Assembly (NCBI RefSeq): GCF_000620505.1
Contig: NZ_KK211144.1
Coordinates: forward strand, 565,681 to 629,680
Length of the DNA stretch: 64,000 bases
From: Sulfitobacter sp. 20_GPM-1509m
GTDB lineage: Bacteria > Pseudomonadota > Alphaproteobacteria > Rhodobacterales > Rhodobacteraceae
Direction of reading: 5' to 3'
In this document: positions 21,257 through 29,632 of the stretch, in pieces
Numbering within the stretch: the stretch's first letter is position 1
Layout: every line of letters starts with the position of its first letter
Notes under the pieces: model-generated
What the model was told of the DNA's origin: nothing
The model's input: the letters and a program-made list of their open reading frames with translations, nothing else
Database searches by the model: none
Made by a program: the position numbers and the translations under genes

Positions 21257-21754
21257 ATGAGCATATCAGAACAGATCGTCAGCGATCTGGTGGCCAACGA
21301 CATCGCCTTTGTCACCACCGTTCCATGCAAGCAGCTGGGCGGCGTGATCGACGCGGTCGAAGCGCACCCCGACATCATGCACGTGCCTGCCAACAAGGAA
21401 GACGAGGGCATGGGCCTGTGCGCGGGTGCATGGATGGGCGGCAAGCGGCCGATGATCGTCATGCAGAACACCGCCATCGGCGTCACGATCAACACGCTGG
21501 TCACGCTGACTCAGTTCTACCGGATGCCCTTGCCAATGCTGATCTCTTATCGGGGCGAGCTGAAGGAACCTGTCGCCTGTCAGGCTGAAATGGCCGTCCA
21601 CACCAAGGCGTTGCTGGCCCAGCTGAACATCCCGACCTACCATTTCCACAAACAGGCGGACGCGGACGAACTGGACGCGATCCTGAAATACACCTTCATG
21701 TGCAACAAACCCGTCGCCATCCTGACCGACGCGACCTTCTGGGGAGGCTGCTGA
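21257..21754 (+). CDS. comD: Sulfopyruvate decarboxylase, alpha subunit
   Basis: N-terminal (pyrimidine-binding) half of a split TPP decarboxylase that converts sulfopyruvate to sulfoacetaldehyde. The 165 aa include VTTVPCKQLGGVIDAV, the catalytic-Glu region PANKEDEGMGLCAGAWMGG and MQNTAIGVTIN. It starts 18 nt after hpsN and its stop overlaps the comE start by one base, so the subunits should be made in equal amounts. In roseobacters ComDE serves sulfolactate breakdown instead of coenzyme M synthesis. Confidence 0.9.
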   Translation: MSISEQIVSDLVANDIAFVTTVPCKQLGGVIDAVEAHPDIMHVPANKEDEGMGLCAGAWMGGKRPMIVMQNTAIGVTINTLVTLTQFYRMPLPMLISYRGELKEPVACQAEMAVHTKALLAQLNIPTYHFHKQADADELDAILKYTFMCNKPVAILTDATFWGGC

Positions 21755-22308
21755 TGAACCGTTCCGCCATCCTGCGCGACATCGCCCCCGTGATCCGCGA
21801 CCATCTGGTGGTGTGCAACATCGGCCTGCCCAGCCAGGAACTGCACATGATCGACGACCAACCGACGAACTTCTACATGCTGGGCACCATGGGGTTGGCC
21901 TCGTCCATTGGCCTTGGGCTGGCTTTGTCGCAACCCAAACAGGTCATTGCAATCGACGGCGACGGCTCTGTGCTGACCAATCTGGGCACCCTGCCCACCA
22001 TCGCCAACAATGTCGCCGACAACTACATCCTGCTGATCATCGACAACGGCAGCTACGGCTCGACCGGCGACCAACCGACCTATGCGGGCAAGAAAACCTC
22101 GCTGACCGCCGTGGCCCGTGCCTGTGGTTGCGAAACCGTGGTGGAAGTGGCCGCCAAAGACACCGCACAGGCGCTGACCGATGCGCTGGCGTCCAAACGC
22201 ATGACCGTGATCGTCGCCAAATGCGATAGCGGCAACATCAAGGTGCCGGTGATCACCAAAGACCCTGTGGTGATCCGCGACCGTTTCATGACCGCTGTCC
22301 GGTCCTGA
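21754..22308 (+). CDS. comE: Sulfopyruvate decarboxylase, beta subunit
   Basis: C-terminal TPP-binding half, 184 aa. It shows the GDG...N thiamine-diphosphate motif: AIDGDGSVLTNLGTLPTI followed by LIIDNGSYGSTG. HMIDDQPTNFYMLGTMGLAS is typical of the PP domain. With ComD it would yield sulfoacetaldehyde, the substrate of Xsc, which is not in the window. The ATG at 21754 overlaps the comD stop. Confidence 0.9.
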   Translation: MNRSAILRDIAPVIRDHLVVCNIGLPSQELHMIDDQPTNFYMLGTMGLASSIGLGLALSQPKQVIAIDGDGSVLTNLGTLPTIANNVADNYILLIIDNGSYGSTGDQPTYAGKKTSLTAVARACGCETVVEVAAKDTAQALTDALASKRMTVIVAKCDSGNIKVPVITKDPVVIRDRFMTAVRS

Positions 22309-22393
22309 AAATCACGGCAATGCCCCGCTGCCCCATCTTGACCTTCTGGCGCTAACACGGCTTGATAAAGAACGCTGAAAAAAGGGGCAAAGC

Positions 22394-23518
22394 ATGTACA
22401 CACCGGCGATCACAGGCACAGGTGTCTTTACACCCTCCGAAACGGTCACGAATGCCGAATTGGTGACGGCTTTCAATGCCTATGCCGACCTCTACAATGC
22501 CGAACATGCCGACGAGATTGCTGCGGGCACGCTTGCGGCCAAGGAGCACTCCTCGGAAGAGTTCATCGTCAAGGCGTCGGGCATCGAACAGCGTTACGTG
22601 ATGGTCAAGGACGGCATCCTGGACCCGACCGTGATGTACCCCAAAATGCGCCAGCGCAGCGATGACGAACCGTCGATCATGGCCGAAATGGCGCTCAAGG
22701 CTGCGAACATCGCACTGGAAAACGCGGGCAAAACCGCCGCCGACGTGGGCGCGGTGATCTGCGCCGCCTCGAACCTCGAACGCGCTTACCCGGCTGTTGC
22801 CATCGAAATTCAGGACCTGTTGGGCATTCAGGGCTTTGCCTTCGACATGAACGTCGCCTGCTCCTCCGCCACCTTCGGCATTCAGGCCGCCGCCGACATG
22901 ATCCGTTCGGGCTCGATCCGCTCGGCGCTGGTGATCAACCCCGAGATCTGCTCGGCCCACATCGAATGGCGCGACCGCGACTGCCACTTTATCTTTGGCG
23001 ATGTGGCCACCGCCACCCTGCTGGAGCGTGAAGAGGATGCCGCCGGCCCCTATTTCGCCGTCAAATCCACCCGCTGCGCCACCAGTTTTTCCAACAACAT
23101 CCGCAACAACAACGGCTTCCTGCGCCGCTCGCGCCCCGACGGCATGAAAGACCGCCGCGACATGCAATTCATGCAGAACGGCCGCAAGGTGTTCAAAGAG
23201 GTCGTTCCGATGGTGTCACAACACATCATGGATCATATGGCTGATGAACATCTGGGCGCGGATGACATCAAACGCCTGTGGCTGCATCAGGCCAACAAAA
23301 GCATGAACGATTTCATCGGCAAAAAGGTTCTGGGGCGCACGCCCGAACCGCACGAGCAACCCAACATCCTGCAGGACTATGCCAACACGTCTTCAGCCGG
23401 GTCCATCATCACCTTTGCCAAACACTCCGCCGACCTCAAGGATGGCGATCATGGCCTGATCTGTTCTTTCGGAGCAGGTTACTCGGTGGGCAGCGTGCTG
23501 GTTGAAAAGCACGGGTAA
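22394..23518 (+). CDS. Beta-ketoacyl-ACP synthase III-like protein
   Basis: The 374-residue thiolase-fold protein has the FabH catalytic triad: Cys156 in NVACSSATFG, His298 in LWLHQANKSM and Asn331 in NTSSAGS. It would condense an acyl-CoA starter with malonyl-ACP. It is longer than standard FabH (about 320 aa), with an insertion at residues 30-70, and resembles the secondary FabH-like class rather than the housekeeping enzyme. A weak promoter (TTGACC at 22338) and AAGGGG precede it. It is separated from comE by 85 nt. Confidence 0.8.
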   Translation: MYTPAITGTGVFTPSETVTNAELVTAFNAYADLYNAEHADEIAAGTLAAKEHSSEEFIVKASGIEQRYVMVKDGILDPTVMYPKMRQRSDDEPSIMAEMALKAANIALENAGKTAADVGAVICAASNLERAYPAVAIEIQDLLGIQGFAFDMNVACSSATFGIQAAADMIRSGSIRSALVINPEICSAHIEWRDRDCHFIFGDVATATLLEREEDAAGPYFAVKSTRCATSFSNNIRNNNGFLRRSRPDGMKDRRDMQFMQNGRKVFKEVVPMVSQHIMDHMADEHLGADDIKRLWLHQANKSMNDFIGKKVLGRTPEPHEQPNILQDYANTSSAGSIITFAKHSADLKDGDHGLICSFGAGYSVGSVLVEKHG

Positions 23519-23524
23519 GCTGCT

Positions 23525-23570
23525 TCTTTTGGCCAGAAATATCCCGGGGGCCAGGGGGCAGCGCCCCCGG
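23525..23570 (+). repeat. Dispersed intergenic repeat, copy 2, with terminator hairpin
   Basis: TCTTTTGGCCAGAAATATCCCG is fused to a perfect 8-bp stem (CCGGGGGC at 23544 with GCCCCCGG at 23563). It follows the ketoacyl synthase stop by 6 nt and faces the convergent arsH, so it probably ends transcription. A second perfect hairpin (TTTCGCC-TTT-GGCGAAA) is at 23595-23611. Confidence 0.65.
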
Positions 23571-23628
23571 AAAACGGGTCGGCGGGCGGGCGCTTTTCGC
23601 CTTTGGCGAAACAGCCCGTCGCCGACAG

Positions 23629-24336
23629 CTACTTCTTTGACACCCGCGCGTGCACGGCCTCGACCGATTCCACCCGCTCCGAATAACGGTCCACCAGATA
23701 ATCCGAGCGACCGCGCACCAGCCAGGTGAATTTCACCAGTTCTTCCATCACATCCACAATGCGTCGGTAAAACGGACCCTCTGGCAGACGACCGTCCTGA
23801 AACTCCAGCCACGCCTTTGGGATCGACGACTGGTTGGGGATCGTCACCATCCGCATCCAGCGTCCCAGAATCCGCATCTGGTTGACTGCGTTGAACGACT
23901 GCGACCCGCCCGACACCTGCATCACTGCCAGCGTCTTACCCTGGGTCGGGCGAATGCCGCCCTGCATCGACAGCGGCAGCCAGTCGATTTGCGTTTTCAT
24001 CAGCCCCGTCATCGCACCGTGCCGCTCGGGCGAGGACCAGACCATGCCTTCGGCCCAGACCGCCAGTTCGCGCAGTTCGGCCACTTTGGGGTGATCCTCG
24101 GATGCATCATCCACCACAGGCAGGCCGGTGGGGTCGAACATCCGCGTCTCACAGCCCAGATGCCGCAGTATGCGCGCACTTTCCTCCGCCGCGCGGCGGG
24201 AATAACTGACATCGCGCAGCGAGCCGTACAGCAGCAGAATGCGCGGCGGGTGGCGCGGATCATCCGCCGCCGCCAGTGCGTCCACGTCAATGTCTGGCAA
24301 TTCGTCCGTGAAAAGCGCGCCGGTGTCTTCAGGCAC
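23629..24336 (-). CDS. arsH: ArsH family NADPH-dependent FMN reductase
   Basis: Flavodoxin-fold protein of 235 aa, the usual ArsH length, with the FMN-binding loop [18 protein letters not shown] and [22 protein letters not shown]. ArsH oxidises trivalent organoarsenicals or reduces quinones and azo dyes. No arsR, arsB or arsC lies nearby; instead the upstream gene overlaps by 8 nt. A role in arsenic resistance is therefore family-based, and a general quinone-reductase role is possible. Confidence 0.85.
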   Translation of the reverse strand: MPEDTGALFTDELPDIDVDALAAADDPRHPPRILLLYGSLRDVSYSRRAAEESARILRHLGCETRMFDPTGLPVVDDASEDHPKVAELRELAVWAEGMVWSSPERHGAMTGLMKTQIDWLPLSMQGGIRPTQGKTLAVMQVSGGSQSFNAVNQMRILGRWMRMVTIPNQSSIPKAWLEFQDGRLPEGPFYRRIVDVMEELVKFTWLVRGRSDYLVDRYSERVESVEAVHARVSKK

Positions 24337-24787
24337 TTTCTTCTTCCAGATGCAGTTTCATGTCGATCAGGACACGCTGCAACAGCGATGTCTCGCGCAG
24401 CAGGCGTTTGGCTTCGTTGACAGTGATAATCCCGTCTTCGATCGACTGCTGGTATTCCGTCATCAGCATGGCAAATCGCTGGCTCAGCGCGATGACATCC
24501 GCATTGACGCCCCCTGTTGACGGCGTGCTGTTACGACGGTCCTCGAAGGCAATACTGCCACCCTGCAGCTCTGCCAGCGCCGTGGTGACATAGGGAAAGG
24601 AGGCTTCCTTTTCCAACAACACCACCGCATCAATCGGCATAAAGCGGTCGGCATGTTCGGCATTATCCGAATAATACCGCCCCAAAGTCGCCTTGGATTT
24701 GCCTGTCAAAGCGCACGCGGGTTCGATGCCCACATCCTTGACCAGCGCTTCGGTGTGCTTTTTCAAATAGCTACCAATACCTGCCAT
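24329..24787 (-). CDS. Unknown protein, possible DNA-binding N-terminus, upstream of arsH
   Basis: A 152-residue soluble protein. Residues 1-45 ([32 protein letters not shown]) look like a helix-turn-helix. Residues 100-152 form a probable long helix or coiled coil ([18 protein letters not shown] through [11 protein letters not shown]). Its stop overlaps arsH by 8 nt, so it is co-transcribed and could regulate it. The ATG at 24787 has GGGGA close upstream; an in-frame GTG at 24808 is an alternative. No family name can be given. Confidence 0.6.
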   Translation of the reverse strand: MAGIGSYLKKHTEALVKDVGIEPACALTGKSKATLGRYYSDNAEHADRFMPIDAVVLLEKEASFPYVTTALAELQGGSIAFEDRRNSTPSTGGVNADVIALSQRFAMLMTEYQQSIEDGIITVNEAKRLLRETSLLQRVLIDMKLHLEEESA

Positions 24788-24830
24788 AAGTCCCCACTCG
24801 GCTCTCACAAGGTTTCCACACGCGTCAGGT

Positions 24831-24853
24831 GGGAAAGCTTTCAGTCTTTTCCC
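24831..24853. promoter_or_regulatory. Inverted repeat upstream of the arsH-linked gene
   Basis: GGGAAA, 11 nt, TTTCCC. A second, wider pair (TTTCCAC at 24813 and GTGGAAA at 24868) encloses it. This lies 44-66 nt upstream of the 24787 start and could be an operator for the HTH-like product. The remaining sequence up to tdk (24875-25129) shows no gene. Confidence 0.3.
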
Positions 24854-25129
24854 ATTAAATCAACAGCGTGGAAATGTCATGGTTTTATCGTCCCTCGCGT
24901 TTCGGGATTTTTTCGAGTGTCCCGTCCGCCCAGCGACAGGAATGTGTCAGGCTCGTTGTGCTTTCGCCGCATGGGAATGGCGGGTCGGAGTGTCCGGCAG
25001 TCGGCGTAACGGGCCCTTTCACGGCGCAGGCCCGGCCCGAAGCCGCCCCCGACAAAGCCTGCAAATTCCGGCGAACTGCGCCGCAGGCAGGCTTGTCTGC
25101 ACGCAGACCTTGGCGTACCTCTTGCCCTC

Positions 25130-25714
25130 ATGGCAAAGCTCTATTTTCACTATTCGACCATGAACGCCGGCAAGTCGACCGTGCTGTTGCAAGCCGCGCA
25201 CAACTATCGCGAACGTGGCATGCAGTGCTATCTGATGACCGCGCAATTCGACAACCGCGCAGGTCAGGGCCGTATCGCCAGCCGCATCGGGATCGGTCAG
25301 GACGCCGACACCTTTGCGCCCGACGAAGACCTCTTTGCCAAGATCAAAACCCATCTGGCCACCGCGCAGATTGCCTGTATCTTCATCGACGAAGCACAGT
25401 TTCTCAGCGATGCGCAGGTCTGGCAACTGGCCCGCGCGGTCGATGATCTGAAGGTTCCGATCATGTGTTACGGGTTGCGGGTCGACTTTCAGGGCAAGCT
25501 GTTTCCCGGCTCGGCCACCCTGCTGGCGCTGGCCGACGAGATGCGCGAAGTGCGCACCATCTGCCACTGCGGCAAAAAGGCGTCGATGGTCGTGCGGCAG
25601 GATGCGCAAGGCAATGTCGTCAAGGACGGCGCACAGGTGCAGATCGGCGGCAATGAAACCTATGTCAGCCTGTGCCGTCGCCATTGGCGCAAGGCAACGG
25701 GTGATGCCGCATGA
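25130..25714 (+). CDS. tdk: Thymidine kinase
   Basis: Type II thymidine kinase, 194 aa. It phosphorylates thymidine and deoxyuridine with ATP. The P-loop is YSTMNAGKST, the DExx motif is FIDEAQFL, and the structural zinc ligands are CHC near residue 145 and the Cys of LCRRHW near the C-terminus. The lasso-loop region before NETYVSLC is present. It complements the deoA/cdd salvage genes at the left end but is transcribed separately. Confidence 0.95.
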   Translation: MAKLYFHYSTMNAGKSTVLLQAAHNYRERGMQCYLMTAQFDNRAGQGRIASRIGIGQDADTFAPDEDLFAKIKTHLATAQIACIFIDEAQFLSDAQVWQLARAVDDLKVPIMCYGLRVDFQGKLFPGSATLLALADEMREVRTICHCGKKASMVVRQDAQGNVVKDGAQVQIGGNETYVSLCRRHWRKATGDAA

Positions 25715-25752
25715 CATCTGCGCCGGTCTGACCGCTTGGGATATGTGATGCG

Positions 25753-26307
25753 ATGAGGATGCACGATCCGTTTTCGATCTGGTGGGACAGGCTGGACATC
25801 TCCGGCACAGATGCCTGTCGCATTTCGCAACACGTTGAAGGCTGGACGCTGGAGGGCACGGCGATTTTTGCAGCCCCCGAAACGTCATGCCTGCACTATC
25901 GCCTGGACTGCGCCCCCGACTGGACCACGACGCAGGCGACGGTCTCCGGCTGGGTGGGACGCCTGGACAAAGGGCTGCACATCCAGCGCGGACCGCAAGG
26001 ATGGACCTGCAACGGCGCGCCCGTCGCCGGGGCGTCGGGGTTGCTGGATGTCGATCTGGGCTTTACCCCCGCCAGCAACACCAACGCGATCCGCCGTCTG
26101 GACTTGCGCATCGGGGACAGCGCCGAAACCACGGCGCTGTGGCTGGATACAGAGGACTGGACCCTGAAGCCCCTGCACCAGATCTACACCCGCACAGGGC
26201 AGAACAGCTACGATTATGCCTCGCCGCTGCACGGCTATCGCGCGACGCTGATCACTGACGATTTCGGGGTGGTTCAGACCTATCCCGATCTCTGGCAGGT
26301 CCGCTAA
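25753..26307 (+). CDS. Putative glycolipid-binding family protein
   Basis: A 184-residue beta-rich protein resembling the putative glycolipid-binding family (PF06475): WTLEGTAIF, LHYRLDCAPDW, LDVDLGFTPASNTNAIRRL and the C-terminal YRATLITDDFGVVQTYPDLW. The family's molecular role is unknown. No signal peptide is visible. It starts 39 nt after tdk and its stop overlaps the convergent dehydrogenase gene by 4 nt. Confidence 0.75.
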   Translation: MRMHDPFSIWWDRLDISGTDACRISQHVEGWTLEGTAIFAAPETSCLHYRLDCAPDWTTTQATVSGWVGRLDKGLHIQRGPQGWTCNGAPVAGASGLLDVDLGFTPASNTNAIRRLDLRIGDSAETTALWLDTEDWTLKPLHQIYTRTGQNSYDYASPLHGYRATLITDDFGVVQTYPDLWQVR

Positions 26308-27257
26308 ACCGCGTTGGGCGCGTCCTGCCCGTCGATCAGCACCGCCTTGAGATTGCGCAGCGCCATCAGCCCCATATCGGTGCGCACATCCAGCGCCGCC
26401 GTGCCCAGATGCGGCAAGAGAACCACATTGTCCAAGGCCACCAGCGCCGCAGGCACCTGCGGTTCGCGCGCGTAGACATCCAGCCCCGCACCGCCGATGG
26501 TCCCGTTTTGCAATGCAGCGATCAGGGCATCCTCGTCCACGACATCACCGCGCGAGATGTTGACCAGATGCGCATGAGGCTGCATCGCGCCCAGCACAGC
26601 CGCATCAATCAGGTTCCGCGTCTCATCCCCACCGGGCACCGCCAGCACCAGCACATCCACCGCCCCCGCCAGCGCGTGCAGGTCGTCATAGGGTGTTGCG
26701 TCGAAATCCAGTTCCTTGGGCGAGCGGGTGAAATAGGCGACCGTCATGCCAAAGCCGAAATGACAGCGCCGCGCAATCGCCTGACCGATGCGGCCCATGC
26801 CGACAATGCCCACCTTCTTGCCTGTCAGGTGCATCCCCAGCATCTGCGTCGGGTGCCAGCCTTCCCACTGCCCGGAGCGTACCAAGCGTTCAGCTTCGCC
26901 TGCGCGCCGCGCGCTCATCAGCATCAAGGTCATGGCGGTATCCGCAGTGGCGTCGGTCACCGCTCCCGGCGTGTTGCTGACGATCAGCCCATTGGCCCGC
27001 GCCGCCGCCACGTCGATGTGGTTATAGCCCACGCCAAAGTTGGCCAGCATCACCGCGCGTGGCGTCGCTTGCGCAAAAACCTCGGCGCTGAACTGGTCAC
27101 CCAAGGTCGGCAGGATGGCGTCGTAGCCTTTCAGCGCCTGAACCATTTCAGCCTGTGACATCGGCGCGTTGCTGGCCCGCATGGTCACGTCGAAATGCCT
27201 GCGTGCCTCGACCTCGACGTCGGCGGGCATGGGGCGCGAGATGAAGAGGCTTTTCAA
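26304..27257 (-). CDS. D-2-hydroxyacid dehydrogenase (glyoxylate/hydroxypyruvate reductase-like)
   Basis: The 317-residue NAD(P)-dependent oxidoreductase has the dinucleotide fold VGIVGMGRIGQAIARR, the catalytic Arg in LVNISRGDVVDE, the Glu in YAREPQVP and the His in LLPHLGTAA. It resembles glyoxylate reductase GyaR, but substrate cannot be fixed from motifs. It is last in the YbjN-proC-csaA-dehydrogenase run; its start overlaps the csaA stop by 4 nt. Confidence 0.85.
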   Translation of the reverse strand: MKSLFISRPMPADVEVEARRHFDVTMRASNAPMSQAEMVQALKGYDAILPTLGDQFSAEVFAQATPRAVMLANFGVGYNHIDVAAARANGLIVSNTPGAVTDATADTAMTLMLMSARRAGEAERLVRSGQWEGWHPTQMLGMHLTGKKVGIVGMGRIGQAIARRCHFGFGMTVAYFTRSPKELDFDATPYDDLHALAGAVDVLVLAVPGGDETRNLIDAAVLGAMQPHAHLVNISRGDVVDEDALIAALQNGTIGGAGLDVYAREPQVPAALVALDNVVLLPHLGTAALDVRTDMGLMALRNLKAVLIDGQDAPNAV

Positions 27258-27595
27258 TGCATCCGCCCCCCGTTTGGCACCGCCTGATCCGGGCGCAGCA
27301 GCACAATCTCGCCTGCGTCATCGGGCAGGCCTAGCACCAGCACCTCGGACATGAACGGTCCGATCTGGCGGGGCGGAAAGTTCACGACTGCAACCACCTG
27401 TTTGCCCACAAGCATCTCGGGCGTGTAATGCGCGGTGACCTGCGCGCTGGTCTTGCGCTCGCCAATGTCGCCGCCAAAGTCGACCCACATCTTGATCGCG
27501 GGCTTGCGTGCCTCGGGGAAAGGTTCGGCGCGCAGCACGGTGCCGACGCGAATGTCGACCTTGAGGAATGTGTCAAAGTCCAGGTTATCAGCCAT
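27254..27595 (-). CDS. csaA: CsaA-like tRNA-binding protein
   Basis: A 113-residue OB-fold protein of the EMAP-II/Trbp111 type. DTFLKVDIRVGTVLRAE and KMWVDFGGDIG are the core strands, then VVAVVNFPPRQIGPFMSEVLVLG. Such proteins bind the tRNA elbow or act as secretion-related chaperones. The ATG at 27595 gives the standard CsaA length; longer starts run into proC. It overlaps proC by 8 nt and the dehydrogenase by 4 nt. Confidence 0.85.
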   Translation of the reverse strand: MADNLDFDTFLKVDIRVGTVLRAEPFPEARKPAIKMWVDFGGDIGERKTSAQVTAHYTPEMLVGKQVVAVVNFPPRQIGPFMSEVLVLGLPDDAGEIVLLRPDQAVPNGGRMH

Positions 27596-28400
27596 CGGCC
27601 AGCTCCTTTGCACGGCGTGTTGCCGCAGCCACGGCGCGGGGCAGCAGCGACGGAAAGCCGGTCTCTTCATCCATCAAGACTTCAAGCGCCGCCTGCGTAG
27701 TGCCGTTCGGCGAAGTCACGTTAATGCGCAGTTGCGCGGGGTCCTCATCCGCATCCTCCGCCAGCGCGCCGGCGCCGGCCACCGTGGCCTTGGCCAGTTG
27801 CATCGCAAGCTCGGGCGACAGCCCCTGAGCCACGCCACCGGCGGCCATGGTTTCGATCATGTGGAACACATAAGCCGGCCCCGACCCGCTGACCCCGGTC
27901 ACCGCGTCAATCTGCGATTCCGTTTCCAGACGCACCACCTGCCCCACGGCGCTGAGCAATTCCTCGGCCATGTCCAGCGCACCTGCACCTGCTTCGTTGG
28001 CAACGATGGCGGTGATGCCGCGACCCACGGCAGCAGGCGTGTTCGGCATTGCCCGCACCACGGGGGTGCCTGCACCCAGCGTTTTCTCGAAATAGGAAAT
28101 CGGCGTGCCCGCCGCGACGCTGACGAATGTGGTGCCGCCACCGCCCATATGGGCCATGTTGGGCACCGCGTCGCCCATCATCTGCGGCTTGACCGCCACC
28201 AGAACAATCGCCGGATGCGCAGGCAGGTCGGCGTTGATCTGCACCCCCGTGCCCTTCAGCCAGTCCGAGGGATTGGGATCTTTCACCCAGACCGACGTGG
28301 CGGGCAGACCGCGTTTCAGCCAGCCTGCCAGCATCGCCGACCCCATCTTGCCACAGCCCAGCAGCACAAGGCCGCGCTGTGCGATCACGTCATTTGTCAT
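27588..28400 (-). CDS. proC: Pyrroline-5-carboxylate reductase
   Basis: Last step of proline synthesis, NAD(P)H reduction of P5C. At 270 aa it is full length. The N-terminal Rossmann motif is VLLGCGKMGSAMLAGW; the C-terminal dimerisation/active-site signature VSGSGPAYVFHMIETMA and SPNGTTQAALEVL are present. It overlaps csaA by 8 nt and follows the YbjN gene by 37 nt. Confidence 0.95.
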   Translation of the reverse strand: MTNDVIAQRGLVLLGCGKMGSAMLAGWLKRGLPATSVWVKDPNPSDWLKGTGVQINADLPAHPAIVLVAVKPQMMGDAVPNMAHMGGGGTTFVSVAAGTPISYFEKTLGAGTPVVRAMPNTPAAVGRGITAIVANEAGAGALDMAEELLSAVGQVVRLETESQIDAVTGVSGSGPAYVFHMIETMAAGGVAQGLSPELAMQLAKATVAGAGALAEDADEDPAQLRINVTSPNGTTQAALEVLMDEETGFPSLLPRAVAAATRRAKELADG

Positions 28401-28437
28401 GGTTTGCCCTTCCCCTCATATGGTTCAGGGCAAAGGT

Positions 28438-28938
28438 TTACGCGCGGCCATAAGCCTCTGCAATGGCGACATCCAACGCTTCTTTGGGGGTGCGATCGCC
28501 CCATGTCAGCAGTTGCAGCGCGGGATAGTAGCGCTCGGCGCTCATCACGGCGGCGTTGATCATGGTATCGACCTGCTCGGGGCCTGCGATCTGACCGCCC
28601 GTCAGCACCAGACCATAGCGATAGACCATCAGCTTTTGCTCTTCCCAGAAGGTAAAGGCACCCGCCCAGCACTGGTCGTTGATCAGGTTCAGCAGCGCAT
28701 AAAGATCAGCCAGCTTGTCAGCGGGCGGTTCCATCTCGAAGGTGCAGACCAGACGCAGGGTTTCATCATAGCCGGACCATGCCAGGGTCAGCGAATACGT
28801 CCGCCACTGGCCTTCGACGGCCATTGCGATCTGATCGTCTGCGATGCGGTCGAAATCCCAGTCATGATGTGCCGCGATGTTCTCGACAATATCAATCGGG
28901 TGAATCTCGTCTTCCAGGTAATGCTCGGAAAGGGCCAT
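28438..28938 (-). CDS. YbjN domain-containing protein
   Basis: A 166-residue protein resembling the YbjN/type III chaperone-like fold: SLTLAWSGYDETLRLVCTFE, LADLYALLNLINDQCWAGAF and LMVYRYGLVLTGG. YbjN proteins suppress temperature-sensitive defects or act as chaperones; the role here is unknown. The ATG at 28938 begins MALSEHYLEDE, the usual start in relatives. It is first in the run leading to proC. Confidence 0.8.
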   Translation of the reverse strand: MALSEHYLEDEIHPIDIVENIAAHHDWDFDRIADDQIAMAVEGQWRTYSLTLAWSGYDETLRLVCTFEMEPPADKLADLYALLNLINDQCWAGAFTFWEEQKLMVYRYGLVLTGGQIAGPEQVDTMINAAVMSAERYYPALQLLTWGDRTPKEALDVAIAEAYGRA

Positions 28939-29064
28939 GTCGCCACCTCTTTTTCTCGCTCTAGCGACGGGGCATTGCCGCGCCCCCAAGCGCTAGGTGC
29001 CTGCTCTGGGTATCGGGGGATGATCCCCTAACCTCTACCAAATATGGTGCAGGCGGGGCGGCTC

Positions 29065-29110
29065 TGTGGCAACCCTTTATTTGGGGATAACTTCAATAAG
29101 TTGTGGAAAA
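29065..29110 (-). promoter_or_regulatory. Cluster of three DnaA-box-like nonamers
   Basis: On the minus strand the sites read TTTTCCACA (29102-29110), TTATCCCCA (29082-29090) and GTTGCCACA (29065-29073). The first two differ from TTATCCACA by one base each, the third by two. All share orientation at 17- and 20-nt spacing. They lie in the gene-free 28939-29311 stretch between the YbjN gene and ubiK. Function as a DnaA titration or regulatory site is inference. Confidence 0.35.
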
Positions 29111-29172
29111 GGTTCCAGGGCGCACAAAATGGATGCCTGACGGGGATGCTGAACGGACTTCGTTAACGACAA

Positions 29173-29209
29173 AGGCCGCCCCTGACCTCGGACTGGTCGG
29201 GGGCGGCCT
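29173..29209. terminator. Strong stem-loop in the YbjN-ubiK gap
   Basis: AGGCCGCCCCTGACC pairs with GGTCGGGGGCGGCCT, a 15-bp stem with one G-U pair and a 7-nt loop. It lies downstream of the minus-strand ubiK gene. T-runs are absent. A second hairpin with a one-base bulge (GTGAAACCGTC with GACGGCTTTCAC) is nearer ubiK at 29269-29293. Confidence 0.5.
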
Positions 29210-29311
29210 CTAGAATGGTGTACCGCAATCACCCGCTGGCGGGCTGCCTTGCGAAAATGGTCAGACCTGTGAAACCGTCGGGACGGCTTTCACGCCTGCT
29301 CAAGCCGCGAC

Positions 29312-29551
29312 TTACTTGCTTTCCAGTGCGTCCAGACGCGCCTTCAGCGCCTCGTTCTCTTCACGGGCCTTCTGCGCCATCGCGCGCACCGCGTCGAATT
29401 CCTCGCGGGTGACAAAGTCGCGGTCCGCCAACCAGCGGTCCATCAGCGACTTCATCGCGGTTTCGGCTTCGTCCTTCGCCCCCTGCGCCACGCCCATGGC
29501 ATTGGTCATCAGTTGCGAAATATCGTCAAAAATCTTGCCACGCGCCTGCAT
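29312..29551 (-). CDS. ubiK: Ubiquinone biosynthesis accessory factor UbiK (YqiC/BMFP)
   Basis: A 79-residue protein beginning [18 protein letters not shown], an amphipathic membrane-binding helix, followed by a coiled coil that ends in [17 protein letters not shown]. This matches UbiK, which trimerises and assists the aerobic ubiquinone (Ubi) complex. The ATG at 29551 is preferred over 29557 because AGGAG then has 7-nt spacing. It is divergent from lgt by about 80 nt. Confidence 0.85.
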   Translation of the reverse strand: MQARGKIFDDISQLMTNAMGVAQGAKDEAETAMKSLMDRWLADRDFVTREEFDAVRAMAQKAREENEALKARLDALESK

Positions 29552-29632
29552 GTGCATTCTCCTGTAACTGGCTTGTTATCTATATGGGGCGCTCTTCCCG
29601 CGCCCGCAAGGTTGACTTCCCCCACGCCGCAC

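Noticed and set aside
24329-24787. A prophage repressor, suggested by the HTH-like N-terminus
   Set aside because: No other phage gene is nearby and the gene is translationally linked to arsH.
29010-29311. A structured RNA gene such as 6S RNA or SRP RNA in the YbjN-ubiK gap
   Set aside because: The gap has strong hairpins, but none of the conserved sequence of these RNAs was recognised.
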